Part shown: piece by piece, positions 34,548 to 45,844 of the stretch | How positions within the stretch are numbered: the first letter of the stretch is position 1 | Layout of the letters: each line of letters begins with the position of its first letter | Origin: Megascapheus bottae | Taxonomy: Eukaryota > Chordata > Mammalia > Rodentia > Geomyidae | Reading direction: 5' to 3' | Length of the DNA stretch: 64,000 bases | Assembly (NCBI GenBank): GCA_024803745.1 | Contig: JANJXV010000004.1 | Span: 47,091,358-47,155,357, forward strand | Made by a program: the position numbers and the translations under genes | The notes under the pieces: model-generated | What the model saw: only the letters and a program-made list of their open reading frames with translations | Database searches by the model: none | What the model was told of the DNA's origin: nothing

Positions 34548-34872
34548 TTTTTTTTTACTGTGGTACACAGGTTTGAACTTGGGGTCTTGTGCTGGCTGGA
34601 AAGGCACTGTATCACCTGCGCCATTGACCCAGCCCCTTTTTACTTTACTTACTTTTCAAGTATGGGTTCTCTCATTTATGCCTGCAGCTATGGTAGAACT
34701 TTGATCTAGCTACAGTCTCCTATGCAGACAGGAACACAAGCACGTATTGTCATTCTTGGCTTATTGATTGAGAGGAGGTATTGTTAACTTGTTTCCTCAG
34801 CTGGTATCAAACTGCATTGTTCTGATCTCTGCTTCCTGAGTAACTAGTTGAGATCACACTCATTGGTTTACT
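34548..34872 (-). mobile_element. Older trimeric SINE: ID-like unit plus two 7SL-like units
   Basis: On +, 34548-34636 is the complement of an ID-like unit distinct from IDL (ending 'gccattgacccagcccc'). Two complement 7SL/B1-like units follow (34641-34760 and 34770-34872, each with a 'cctgagtaactagttgagat'-type block). The same order recurs at 53521-53815. I recall a similar ID-B1-B1 element in beaver, unverified. Confidence 0.6.
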
Positions 34873-35075
34873 TAGTTTCATCACCTTGCTATCACCATTT
34901 TGGTTGAATTTCTAAACCTCAAACTAGGTCTTATATATTACCTTACAAACTTCATTTTGGCTTAATTTCTAAACCTCATATTTGGTCTTATAATGTTACC
35001 TTCCAATTAGTTTCTATAAGTCACTGCTTGCTTTGGGTTACAAGATTAACTGATTGTTGTATTAATCAACATTCT

Positions 35076-35275
35076 TTTTTTTTTTGTCAGTTGTGGGGCT
35101 TGCACTCAGGGCATGGACACTGTATTTATGTGATACAAAGGAATTGAGCCCTGGTCTTTGTGCATGCTAGGCACTCCTGATCCTGAGCCTGAGCTTTTTG
35201 TATTCACAGCTATATACTCTACCAGTTTGAGCCAACCACCACTTCCAGTTTTTCAGTGATTAATCGGTACCCAGA
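35076..35275 (-). mobile_element. Rearranged IDL-Geo-like SINE
   Basis: Geo-end (gtcagttgtggggcttgcac), ID-like (gaattgagccctggtctttg, tgcatgctaggca) and a second Geo-like block (actctaccagtttgagccaa) occur in a scrambled order with deletions. It is probably one SINE damaged by internal rearrangement or two nested ones. Confidence 0.6.
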
Positions 35276-35308
35276 TAACCCCAAGAAGTCAAAATCTGTT
35301 CTCCCATA

Positions 35309-35560
35309 TATGGGCATAATTGTTCACATCTATAATTCTAGTAGTAGGGATTTGAGGCAGAAGTGAGATTTAAAAAAGCCAGGGCTAACTAATGAGGTCT
35401 GGTCTCATCAACAGTGATAAAGAATAATTTAAAAAAATCAATTAGCTCACTGAGTACCAGTGCCTTATGTCTTTAATCCTAGATTCCCAGGATGCTGAGA
35501 TCTGAGGATCTTGGTTACAAGCCTCCAGGCAGGAAAGTCTGTGAGACTTCATTGAGGACA
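35309..35560 (+). mobile_element. Two adjacent B1-like SINE fragments
   Basis: 35309-35435 (gggcataattgttcacatct) and 35443-35560 (accagtgccttatgtcttta ... aggcaggaaagtctgtgaga). The second has the B1-Geo linker start but no Geo module. Confidence 0.6.
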
Positions 35561-35739
35561 AAGCTTCTGATCAACAGATGAATGAACAAGGATTGTGAGA
35601 AAGAAGGTGTACAGAAGGAAGGCTCTGGAACTGGTATGCATGAGGTTCACAACAGAAGCATGCAACACACTGCCAAAGATCTGTTGTTCTTGCACTTAGG
35701 CCCTTCACTATAAAGCTCTACTACTAGAAATTCTAAGGG

Positions 35740-35850
35740 AAAAATCAAGAAGGGGTATAAATGTTTGTGAAGAAATGCTCCTTCTATCTGGCGAATATAA
35801 CTGCAATCCTTCTATTACAATAGGAAAAGAAAAGAAAAAAAGAAAAAGGG
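35740..35850 (+). mobile_element. L1 3'-end fragment, type A
   Basis: 'aagaaatgctccttctatct ... atccttctattacaat' followed by a GAAAA-rich tail. Confidence 0.8.
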
Positions 35851-36123
35851 AAAATCAAATATGCTCTATCATAAGATAAGCATAAAATTCTCCATCATTA
35901 TTTCAATCACCAAATGTCTGTTACCTTGGTACTTCTGGGATATGATATGAACTTGACACTTCATTCATGAATGGTGTCACAAACTAACAGAAGTGCCCAG
36001 CATCTAATAAGTACATGAAGATTTCATCTAACTTCTTAGCTATGAGTTACTATGGTTCTCTGAAGCCTTCTTATGCTAGGAAATACTTTAGGCTTGTTGA
36101 TGGCTTGTTAAAGATGTATTGAG

Positions 36124-36330
36124 TTGTGTGCCAATGGCTCATGCCTATAAATCTAGCTACTTAGGAGGCTGAGATCTGAGGATCATGGTTCAAAGCCAGC
36201 CTGGTCACCAAAATCCTTGAGACTCTTATTTCCAATTAGTGGTAGAGCGCTGGCCTTGAGGTGAAGAGCTCAAGGACAGTGCCCAGCCCCAGAGTTCAAG
36301 CCCGTCAACAAAAAAGAAAAATAAATTTAA
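36124..36330 (+). mobile_element. B1-Geo SINE with 14-bp TSD
   Basis: B1-like part, shortened linker and Geo module. Perfect duplications 'aaagatgtattgag' at 36110-36123 and 36331-36344. Confidence 0.94.
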
Positions 36331-36344
36331 AAAGATGTATTGAG

Positions 36345-39300
36345 ATATTTAGAAAGCCACTGTTTAAAAACCATACAAGAAAAATTACTTTTAACAATGT
36401 AAAGTAGAATTTCAAACAAATTTGGCATTTTAAAATTAATCCAACAGCTGATCTCCATTTATAGGTAAATTCTCATGATACATGAATGGAAATTAGTGAT
36501 ATGAAATTTATTATAATATGACCATTTTACTAACATTTGTATCCATACTTGATCTACCTTCAAACAAGCTGTTTAGGTATTATGTTTTACCAATAAAATC
36601 TGTGATTTTTACATGTAAGCCATACTAATTATTGAGTAAATCCTGGACCTATCATATGGTACTTACTGTCTTATCAGTCATTTAAGAAGCTAAGCAGAAG
36701 TAAACACATGTTAAAATTATTAGTAGCACATTTTACATACATTTCTTTTTTGTGGCTGTTTCCTTTAAAGCCTTCATAAGAAAGTCTATAAGAAGTAGCC
36801 CATTTTCTGTTTCTTCCATTTCAATTCCAGATGCCCCATGTGAAAGACCAACAATTCCCAATGGCAAGAAAAGCCAGCTAACTGCTTACGTGGAAATATT
36901 TAAAAACAGACTTTGTGAAAATGTAAATTGTAAAAGTCTGAACTTCATGAGTGTACACTCTGATCGCTCTGTATTTCCCAAATAAAACAACGCAGGAACT
37001 GTTTGAAGCACAGTAACAATACCTAGCAAAAAAAGAAACTTTCAAAAAATCCCATTGGTCCTGCCGTCTCCTGCCAGACTCGTGCAAAATAGCAAATACT
37101 CAGGATGAGAATAGCTCCAGTGAAGCAAGGCTAATACATTTGACACAGCTTCCACCCCGTCTTTATGCAGAGGAGCCTGCGCTTATCCTTTTGTAAATTG
37201 GAGACTCTTTTAACCAGGGATCCCAGGATGAAACAGAACCATTTTCCTCGTGGCAAAACAAATCCTTCTCCAGTGAATTTTGTTATTGTTTATTGTTACA
37301 CTGTTTTATCAGCACTAAACTGTATGAAAGCTTCAATTAGTTCTTGATGAATGATCCCATAAAAGCATGTAGTTTCATTTCCCCCGTCACCAGATATTTC
37401 ACTGAGTGTTATTAAATGGAATATAATTGGGATAAGATGCAGGAAACTTGGAGAGGCTGTACTGCACTCCGTTCAGCCTAAAATGGTTAGTCATCAATGT
37501 CACTGAATCAAATCCGACACATGGTACATATAAATTTTAACTGCTTGATACTGAGTAGAATATATACAGAAGCAGCAGATACAATCTGGTATAAAATGCC
37601 TGCTGTTCCTTGAGGATAAAGGCCTATGGCAAGGTGCTGAGATCAGTACAAGGTCAGAGAGCTGTTATCTCAGTACAGGAGGCAAAATCATCTGTATCAG
37701 ACAAACTTTGTATATAGACCATATCTACTTTGTGTGCTGCATAGAACTTATTTTACCTTTCCATCAGGAACAACCCATTTCCCTCTTCCTCCTGTACTAT
37801 GAGAAGTCAAATTCCTAAGTAGATGAACACATAGAACAAAAGACCAGCTTCCACAGAGGAATGAGACTTTGATGAAACCCATTAAAAGAAACAGAATTGA
37901 GCCCAAGTGGAGAAGCTTCTGGAAATAAAAAACCAAACACCAAAACCAATCTCCATTTTCTCCTTAATTCTGATCTCCAACACATGAGTGATACATGGAG
38001 CTTCAGAAGATACAAAGGAACAGGACTGAACTGAAGAGGAAAATCACATGGTAGGAAACTGATGCAGGACAATTGGCTAGAGTGCGCTGAAGATATGATA
38101 GAATTTGCATCCAAGCCTTAAATTGCTAGCCTGGGTTTTTTCTTTCCTGTGATGGCAACTCTGATCACTGCATTGAAGCACTGGAATAGGTGACAGACTT
38201 TGTAATGGAGATGACTGAAAATCCTTAATGCATTATTAAATGATGTGTCATTGCTTCTATATGTGGTCCTTCTATGAAGCTTTTTAATGCATTGTTATAT
38301 TTCACCTTTTAAACAAACCTATGTCCTGAACTCATATTATCTTTCCTTTACAGAAGCCAGTAAAAATGAATAAATAAAATACTTAGTTCCAAAACAAAAG
38401 TCATGACATCAAAATTTTAGAGCCACAGAATCATTCTAGTGTAGGGCCCAGTATGTTCAATAGCTGGCCATTATTCTTGATAGCGGAAGAAATCCCATTT
38501 TAATGGTGAGTAATTTACTTTAAAGCATAAAGCCAGGGCACTTTAGACTACTTATTTTATCTCCATAGGACTTGTAGCATCTCTTATGAGCTCATCTCAA
38601 ATCTTCCATTAAGCCAGATATAGTCAATTGCAAAAGAAATTTGTTGTATACATTTTTGTGACCTATGATCACAAAAGAAATATGGGTTCTTTTCATTGAT
38701 AATGAGAAAATTAAAGTTCAAAATGATGTGCTTTTTGGCCATCAGAATTAAGCCTTCACAAGAGAAGCCTGTAGAATAGGTAGACTAAGCCTGTATAATA
38801 ACTGTCCATGGTTACTTATTTCAATGCTACAACTATTATTTTCTCTAGAATTTTAAAAGTCTGAATGCTTTCTGCAACCTTTTGTGAAGAGAATAAGTAA
38901 GGATTGACTTTTAGTTACTGACTCCTATGCCATTTCATCATGTAACACTCTAGTTATGATATTAGCATTTACTGTTCAAGTATCCTCTCAAACTTAATAT
39001 GTTGCTCATCATCTAAACCTCAGTGTTTATATACTTGATAAAAGAATAACCAGATTTATTCCTGAGGGTTGCTGCGAGATTTAAAAGAAATATCAATTAT
39101 GAAAATACTAAAAAAACTAAACCATATTAAATACTTAGGTATTTGGGATTTTTTGATACCTATCCTCATTTTCTTGGCCTCAAAAAAAACCCTCTAATAA
39201 TAAAGTAACCCTCATCTGTGGTGGTGGTCATACGAACACATCTTTCAAATTGTGCTGTAAGGATGATTGACATCTGACCCCAGCTCCCATCACAGCCACA

Positions 39301-39346
39301 ACTTTGGCATTGATACTGTGCCTCTTATAGATTGTTTTCATTTCTT
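36345..39346. other. 3-kb repeat-free block; candidate regulatory module at 36750-37640
   Basis: No SINE, L1 or microsatellite is recognisable over 3 kb, the longest such gap in the window. 36750-37640 is less AT-rich, keeps scattered CpGs and has TAAT/ATTA-rich words. A frame at 36831-36982 follows a good acceptor-like tract ('cttccatttcaattccag') and ends at an AATAAA, but no donor or domain supports a real exon. I infer purifying selection against insertions. Confidence 0.45.
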
Positions 39347-39363
39347 AGAAATGATTCTTCTCA

Positions 39364-39463
39364 TCCACAACCATTCCACCCTGAATGTGCCCGATCTTGT
39401 CTGATCTCAGAAGCTAAGCAAGGTCAGGCCTGATTAGTACGTGGATGGGAGTACTTGGATGGG
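39364..39463 (+). pseudogene. 5S rRNA retropseudogene
   Basis: 'accaccctgaa'-type start, 'cccgatcttgtctgatctca', 'gaagctaagcaaggtcaggc', 'tgattagtac' and 'tggatggga' match 5S rRNA in order, internal promoter region included. It stops before the 3' third, has C-to-T/G-to-A decay at CpGs, and duplicates a 14-bp unit (gtacNtggatggga) at its end. Flanking repeats at 39347-39363 and 39464-39480 agree at 15 of 17 positions, showing insertion by target-primed retrotransposition. No A-tail. Confidence 0.9.
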
Positions 39464-39593
39464 AGAAATGACTGTTCTCAAAGTTCTAGTAAGAAAAGAG
39501 TGGAGAATTCAAAAATTCATTTTGTGCAAAGTTATAAAACTAAAGAGATGATTAGATTAAGCAATTTTGATAGCAGATAAAGGGTTTCCAACC

Positions 39594-39806
39594 AGGCACT
39601 GGTGGTTCTAGCTACTCAGGAAGCTGAGATTTGAGGATCTTGGTTCAAAACCAGTCCAGGTAGCAAAGTCCATGAGACGCTTAATTCAATTAACCACCAG
39701 AAAACTGCAAGTAGAGCTATGGCTCAAAGTGGTAGTTTTGAGCAGAGAAGCTTAGGGGCAGTGCCAGGCTCTGTGTTCAAGCCCCACAACATACACACAA
39801 AGAAGT
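39594..39806 (+). mobile_element. B1-Geo SINE
   Basis: 'ccaggcactggtggttctag' start, 'ttaattcaattaaccaccag' linker, Geo module ending 'caagccccacaacatacaca'. Confidence 0.9.
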
Positions 39807-40065
39807 TTCCTTTGCAAAGTGATTTCAAATTAAAAAGTGTCACAACATAGCTGGTAGGAAAAGCAAATGTAGTTAATTCCCAAACATTGTAAACCACAAT
39901 TTCCATTATGATATTGAAAATATTATAATTTTTTGCGTGAGATCTTCTACCATCAACATTCTACTATCAGCATATTATATGTAATATTGATTTCTAATCT
40001 GTTATATTCCAGCTTTGCGTAAACACAAAATATGATTTCCGTTCTCTTTTACAAGAATGAAAATT

Positions 40066-40176
40066 AGGGGGGAGGGAAATAGGAACCAAGACATGTGAAA
40101 GGGTATCAATGTATGGGAATTAATGCACAATCTATCTGGCAAATATCATTACAATAAAAATATATGAAAAAAAGAA
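40066..40176 (+). mobile_element. L1 3'-end fragment, type A
   Basis: The end of the polypurine tract, 'gggtatcaatgtatgggaat', 'atctatctggcaaatatcat' and an A-tail. Only about 110 bp long. Confidence 0.85.
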
Positions 40177-41110
40177 TATTAACATTAGTATCTTGGGAAA
40201 CTTAATTCTGGAAAAAAGGTAAAGAGAATTACATGACCCACTTTCTTCTCCTGGACCCCACAGTCTCAAAATTTAAATCTTCTGAAACAGCTTTCCAAAA
40301 TTTTTTTTTGGCAAAGAGAGTATTGAAGTTAGAATTTTCTATTATGTTTTATTATAATCAAGATCTAGATTATCTCAATAATAATAAAAATTTAAAACAA
40401 ACTACAAATACAAATATTTTCTCTATTTTGCTTTAAATACCATTGCACTTCAATAGCATTTCTTAGACATTTATTTGTAATCATACCTTAAGCCTCCTCC
40501 ACCCAGCTTCCAAACCTATTCACGGTTTGGCCTTAAACACAAATCCAGTCTCAAGTAGTATGTAAACTTTGGGGTGAAAAATGGTGCCAACCACATCATT
40601 GACAACCATATTGACAGTGGTGATAATGACTAAGTGTTTGTCACTTTTCAGAGATTCCATCCATTATCTTAGTCACTAACTGTCCCTATCAAGGAAAAAA
40701 ATTAGATAAACATATCCTCAGGATTACATAGTCATGCTTGTTCTCCTGAGTTCTACTAAGTACCTCACCTCAATCTCACATTACGTTACACACTTCAGTA
40801 CATTTCACAACCGTTCAATTCACGATTCATATATGGTTTTCCCATATCATTATATTATGCTAAGACAATATAGATACTTAGCTTTTGATAATAATGTTGA
40901 CCTTCTGGCATTTTGGTGTCAGTTAAAAATGTGTAAGTGGAAAAGCGAATATTTTAAAAGTAGGTCATATGTCCAGGTAGCAGTCCTTCCCAATTCAATC
41001 AATACAATAAGTACAGTCCTCATAAACATCCTAAGAAGTTATTTTGTGCATATCAACAAACTGATTGTATTGTTTAGTTGGGGATTTTGGAAACATTGCA
41101 ATAGCTAGTA
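40177..41110. other. Unique DNA
   Basis: A 124-codon + open frame (40734-41108) has no recognisable domain and low complexity; I consider it chance. Confidence 0.45.
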
Positions 41111-42262
41111 CAACATTGAATCAGAAACAAGAGAACTAACCCAACACTGTCCAAACTTCAAGCCTTACTACGAAGCTACAGTAAACAAGAGTGTTAGTAT
41201 TGGGAGGTAAAATGAAGAAGATCATGGTTAGAGACTGAACCTTCAAAAGACTCTATCATGATAGTGAAAGACAAGATATGGAATCAAGAGAAATAGTTTC
41301 TAAAAGCATGAAGAACTATTCTACAAAACACACAAAGAATCTTTAAATCTCAAACAATAAGCATCTGATATTAAAATGGTATAAAGACTAACAGATACCT
41401 TACCAAAGAAGATACCCAGATGGCAAGTAAGCATAAAAAGATGCTTTATATGATATCATATCAAAAATGCAAATTGAAATGAAAATGAGGTAGCATTACA
41501 CACTGATTACAATGGACAAAATTCAGAACACTGACACCACCAAATGTTGGCAAGGAATAACATTCAGTGTTGTTTGGAATGCAAAATGGTTTAGCCACTT
41601 TGGGACACAATTTAAAAATGTCTTACAAAATGACAAAAAAAAACCATTACCATCTGATGCACTAATTACTTTGATATTTACCCAAAAAACTTATATAAGT
41701 CAAAACCATAATATTTACAGCTCTATTATTCATAACTGTCCATACTTGGACATAAACAAGATATCCTTAAGCAGGTAAATAGATACATAATCAATAACGC
41801 ATTCAGACAAGATATTTTTCAGTGCTGAAAACAAAAGAGCCATCAAACTATGAAAGTACATGGAGAAATCTTAGATGTATATTACCAAGCAAAATAACCC
41901 AATTTGAAAATACTGTGTAGTGTATGATGGAAACAGTAAAAATAATTCTAGTTGTCAGGAGCTGGATGAAAGAAAAGTATACAGGTGAGCTCCAAGAATT
42001 TTAAAATAGCGAAACTATTTTGTATACTGCTGTAGTGATAGACAGAAGTCATTAGATACGTTTTTATACCCTTAGAATGGACGATGCCAAGAATCAACCT
42101 TAATGTCAGTTATGGACTTGGGTTAATGACAGATCATGAATTAAACAAATATACCATCCTAGTGGGAGATTTTGATTATGAGGGACATGGTACATGTGTA
42201 GACCAGAGAACTAGAAGGCAATTTCTACTTTCTCTGAATTTTGCTCTTTTTTTAAAAAAAAA
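41110..42262 (+). mobile_element. Ancient L1M-type ORF2 end and 3' UTR
   Basis: 41400-41770 is a decayed ORF2 C-terminus (atgttggcaaggaataacat, gtttggaatgcaaaatggtt). 41900-42190 carries the eutherian L1M-family 3' UTR signature: 'gaaactattttgtatactgc', 'ccaagaatcaaccttaatgt', 'ttatggacttgggttaatga', 'ataccatcctagtgggagat'. This family predates rodents. Confidence 0.85.
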
Positions 42263-42318
42263 ACTAGTAATATTAAAACAATGACATGATTTCAAGTTGC
42301 TCTTAAAATCATAATATA

Positions 42319-42562
42319 AGCCGGGTGCAGTGGCTCAAATCTCCTAACTACTAAGGAGGCTGAGATCTGAGGATCACAGTTCAAAGCCACCCCAGGCACT
42401 AAAGTCAGTGAGACACTTATTTCCAGTTAACCACTAGAAAAACCGGAAATGGCGCTATGGCTCAAGGAGTAGTGCGGTAGCCTTGAGCTGAAGAGCTCAG
42501 GGACAAAGCCCAGGCACAGAGTTCAAGCCCCATGACCAACAACAACAACAACAAAAAAAAAA
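42319..42562 (+). mobile_element. B1-Geo SINE, near-consensus
   Basis: 'gccgggtgcagtggctcaaa', 'cttatttccagttaaccact', 'ggaaatggcgctatggctca' and '...ttcaagccccatgacc', with a CAA-repeat and A tail. The best copy for seeing the full composite structure. Confidence 0.95.
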
Positions 42563-42574
42563 GTACAGTCTTTC

Positions 42575-42672
42575 AGGGGAAAAAAGTAAGAGTGAGAGGA
42601 TGGGGAAAGAAGGGAAAGGAGGGAGGAAGGGAGGAAGGGACGGAGGGAGGGAGAGAAAGTAAAAGAAAAAAG
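42575..42672. repeat. GA/GGAA-rich purine tract
   Basis: About 95 bp of almost pure purine on +, mostly GGGA/GGAA words. Confidence 0.9.
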
Positions 42673-43410
42673 TAGAATGTGTACCATCTGCATAATTCTT
42701 TAAAATTAAAATCTGAGCATTAGATACTGGAAGCAGTATTTTGTAGAGCTCTGGGAGTATTCCTAATGCTGCTGGGCCTGTACTTTAAAGGACTCCATTT
42801 TTTGCTGAAGGGTGGCATGTTTCCCTCTTTGAAGATTCTGACATGTTTTAATGGTCCTGTCTTTGAAGAAAAGAGTATCTGTGGGATTCCCTGATGTGAG
42901 ATTTTCCTATTCAGGGAGAAAGGGGAACTCTGTTGAAGTTATTTACCAGATTACGGATTTAACCCTGGAGACAGTCTAATCCCTGGCAGGGTTATGTTTT
43001 TTGAAAATATTAATGCGTTTGGAAAAGGTTCCACTTCTGAAGAAATTCTTGTTGCTAGAAGGGTCCTATCTTTAAAATTTTAGTAGGTTGTTGTTTTCAA
43101 GGACTTCACTGGGAGAATGTGAAAGTAAGAGAGGGTATATTATTATGTTATCATTTTCCTATAGAATTCTATGAAAATCAGAAACTAGCATCTGTCAAAC
43201 AGGAGACAAGATGTACACAGCCAATGGTTGTATGTATTAAATAAAGTACAAATGTTATATAAAAATATGTTAGTTAAAATTAGGACTTTGCCTTTATTGG
43301 TCCACTTTAATAAACTAGCAGATTAGATATATAAAGACAAAAACAGAGCAACTTATGAGCAAAAATAAATATTAGTTCTTATGTTGATCTGTGAATCATT
43401 TTGTCATTTT
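42673..43410. other. Unique DNA
   Basis: No recognised repeat or coding signal. Confidence 0.5.
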
Positions 43411-43413
43411 AAC

Positions 43414-43682
43414 GAATGATTGTTGTCCTTTGCTGTCCCTTGGTTATCTCATATTGTTACAGTATCTCACTTTGTTATCTGATATATTGAATTTATTTGT
43501 ATTTGGTTATTTGAAATTTGATAGGGAAGGGGGGAAAACCAAGACGGGTGGGGGAGGGTGGGGGGGAGGGTAATGGGTACCAAGACATGTGAAAGGGTAT
43601 CAATGTATGTGAATTAATGCACCTTCTATCAGGCAAATATCATGTAACCCTTTTATTAATTACAATAAAAAATTTAGAAAAA
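43414..43682 (+). mobile_element. 5'-truncated L1 3' UTR, type A, with G4 motif
   Basis: 'gattgttgtcctttgctgtc', then a polypurine tract with five consecutive G-runs of 3-7 separated by single bases at 43546-43570, then the type A terminus and A-tail. Confidence 0.93.
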
Positions 43683-44649
43683 AATGACAACCCACACAAA
43701 TGGTGAGAAATACCCCTCATTTGAAAAATGTATATAAATAAACTAAAGGAAGCTAAAAGAAATTGAAATGTTCTAAATGTATTCATGGTGTTATTTTTAA
43801 ACAAAATGAGAAAAAATTATCCAGGTAATCAAAACTCTCAGTTTCCTATAGCATGTGAAGTAGAAAGAGGAAAGGATAACAAAAATGAGAGATGGTTACT
43901 AAAAGGAAAAATACATCATGACAAATCCAGTTTTATTGAAACTAGTCATTTCAAACCAAGGGCTTTTTCAATTCCGTATTGTTCAAGTTTTTCCCACATT
44001 TTAGTGATTTCCCTATGTTTTCTATGAGAAATTGTCTAATCTGAAAATACTTTTGTAAAACCTTAGAAATCTTCTAAAAGATTTTTCAGAGTAGCCTCAT
44101 ACAAAACTATGATGAGATTCCAACAAATTTAAGAAGTAAAACTCAAAATTCTCCAATGGTTTTACTCTCAGTGAAGATCATACTTTCTCTGATTATTTTG
44201 TTGGAGTCTCCATGTAAACTACATCTCTTATTAATCTGAACACATTTCCATTCGCCATGGCTCATCTTGCAGCCTTCTCTTACAATCTCAAGTCAAATTC
44301 AACCATAGTTTCAAGGCTAAAGCCAAATTCTACCTCCTTGAAGATATTCAGGATTCAAAAGGCATTTGACCTCTTTTACTCCAAAATACATTAGTAGGAA
44401 TTCTTGTCTGTCACATGGTTTAGATGAAGCTCATCATATCAGTTAGATTTATAAACTGTCTTGTTGGAAAATTTAGAATAGTACATGAAATATTGCTCGT
44501 TTAAAGCTAGATTTTTTTTAGTTTGAATGAGATCTTTGAAGAACTTTTAAAGAAAAGTTAATATTGCATCTATCTAGGATTATCATACATTATTTTACAA
44601 TAGCATTTAAATATATATGTGAAAAATATTATGAATTCAAAACAGCATT
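43683..44649. other. Unique DNA
   Basis: Open frame 43785-44027 (+) has no domain or splice context. No repeat recognised. Confidence 0.5.
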
Positions 44650-44905
44650 GTGGTGTTCACATCTGCACTCAGGTGCATTTGTAGTGGTGTTCTTATAGTG
44701 GTTCACATCTGTACTCAGGAAGTTGAAATATGGAGGATCCTGGGTCAAAGCCAGCCCATGATGGAATGTTCATGAGACTCCATCTCCAATTAACCGGAAA
44801 CAAAAACCATGGGATAGGTATGGCTCAAGTGGCAGGATACCAACCATGAGCAAGTTAGAAGGCCCTAAGTTCAAGTTCCAGTATTGTCATAAATATATAA
44901 ATGAA
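44650..44905 (+). mobile_element. B1-Geo SINE with duplicated 5' part
   Basis: The B1-like start appears twice (gtggtgttcacatctgcact and gtggttcacatctgtactca), followed by linker, Geo module and an AT-rich tail. Confidence 0.82.
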
Positions 44906-45343
44906 TAAATTGATACATGAATAAATAATTATATAATGATTCAAATTTATATTAATGTTTATATAAATCTGCAAACATATTCATTGTAGAACAACTATTC
45001 ACAGCATGGTTATTCACATAATATGAGTTCATATTTTGAGTTTAACATTTAAAGCGGAGAATTCTTTCTTACATAACACATTGTCCAAGATGAGATTTGT
45101 TTGTGACTTCACTAATGTAAGATAATCAACAATTAAGTGTTTTCATCCTCTAGCTAATATTTTCTCCTTGGTCTTTTTAATAAAATGTTTACAGTAGGGT
45201 TACTAAGCTCAATTAAATTAGTATCCAATCTAGTTTTTGCTAGATATTAGAATGACAATTGCATTTCATTGGGTATTAATTCCTTGATTTGTTATGTTTA
45301 ATACTTAATATATATATAAAGGCATAGGTATGTCATCACTTAC
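44906..45343. other. Unique AT-rich DNA
   Basis: No recognised repeat. It lies just 3' of the candidate exon on the minus strand and would be intron. Confidence 0.5.
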
Positions 45344-45485
45344 TTTTGATGAGATTCTATAGACAGAGGAACCTTTTCTGGTCCAGTGGTTTGCTTTCCG
45401 TGATTGTATGTAAATTCAGTTTTCCCTAAATTTCCTCCATTTGGTTCAACATACATAGAATGTTTTTCACAGAGAAAACCATGAC
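45344..45485 (-). CDS. Candidate internal protein-coding exon, gene not recognised
   Basis: On the minus strand, 142 nt lie between a pyrimidine-rich acceptor ('attcttttttcatatcag') and a near-consensus donor ('aaaa|gtaagtg'). Only one of the three frames is open; the other two have internal stops. The open frame encodes about 46 residues, beginning HGFLCEKHSMYVEP and ending KVPLSIESHQ. It is hydrophilic and not low-complexity, with no transmembrane or signal segment. Flanking intron phases would be 1 upstream and 2 downstream. It does not overlap any repeat I recognise. I cannot assign a gene or family. No companion exon is convincing elsewhere in the window, so it would belong to a gene with introns longer than about 18 kb on one side and 45 kb on the other, or be a lone decoy. 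Confidence 0.4.
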
Positions 45486-45844
45486 CTGATATGAAAAAAG
45501 AATTAAATGCAAATGTCAAATGCAAATTTGGGTCATGGTAAAACTTAGTACTTAATCGGATCATCTAAATATAGTTGGTTATTACTTGAAGGTTATCATT
45601 TGAATGTAAACACAAAACTAAAGGAATTCTAATAGGGAACTTCCATCTAAAGTAGAATAATTGATTCATTCAATAATAGGTGTGCATATACATATAGTAG
45701 TTGGTGACTAATTAATTGACTGATGTGTGCAAATAATAAATTGAATAGAAACTGGATAATGATAAATTAAGTAGATTTGTGGCTCTGTTCTTTGAATGAC
45801 CTTAAAATGTTATTAAAAAACATGAAGCAATAGAAGTGAAAAAA
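45486..45844. other. Unique DNA
   Basis: No recognised repeat. It would be the upstream intron of the candidate exon. Confidence 0.5.

Noticed and set aside
36752..36985. Frame containing 'CERPTIPNG', reminiscent of a sushi-domain start, after an acceptor-like tract
   Set aside because: The rest lacks the cysteine/tryptophan spacing of a sushi domain and there is no donor; more likely chance within a conserved non-coding block.
37815..38114. 99-codon open frame on minus in the repeat desert
   Set aside because: No splice sites or known motif; the peptide is rich in Ser/Leu/Phe as expected from random AT-rich antisense.
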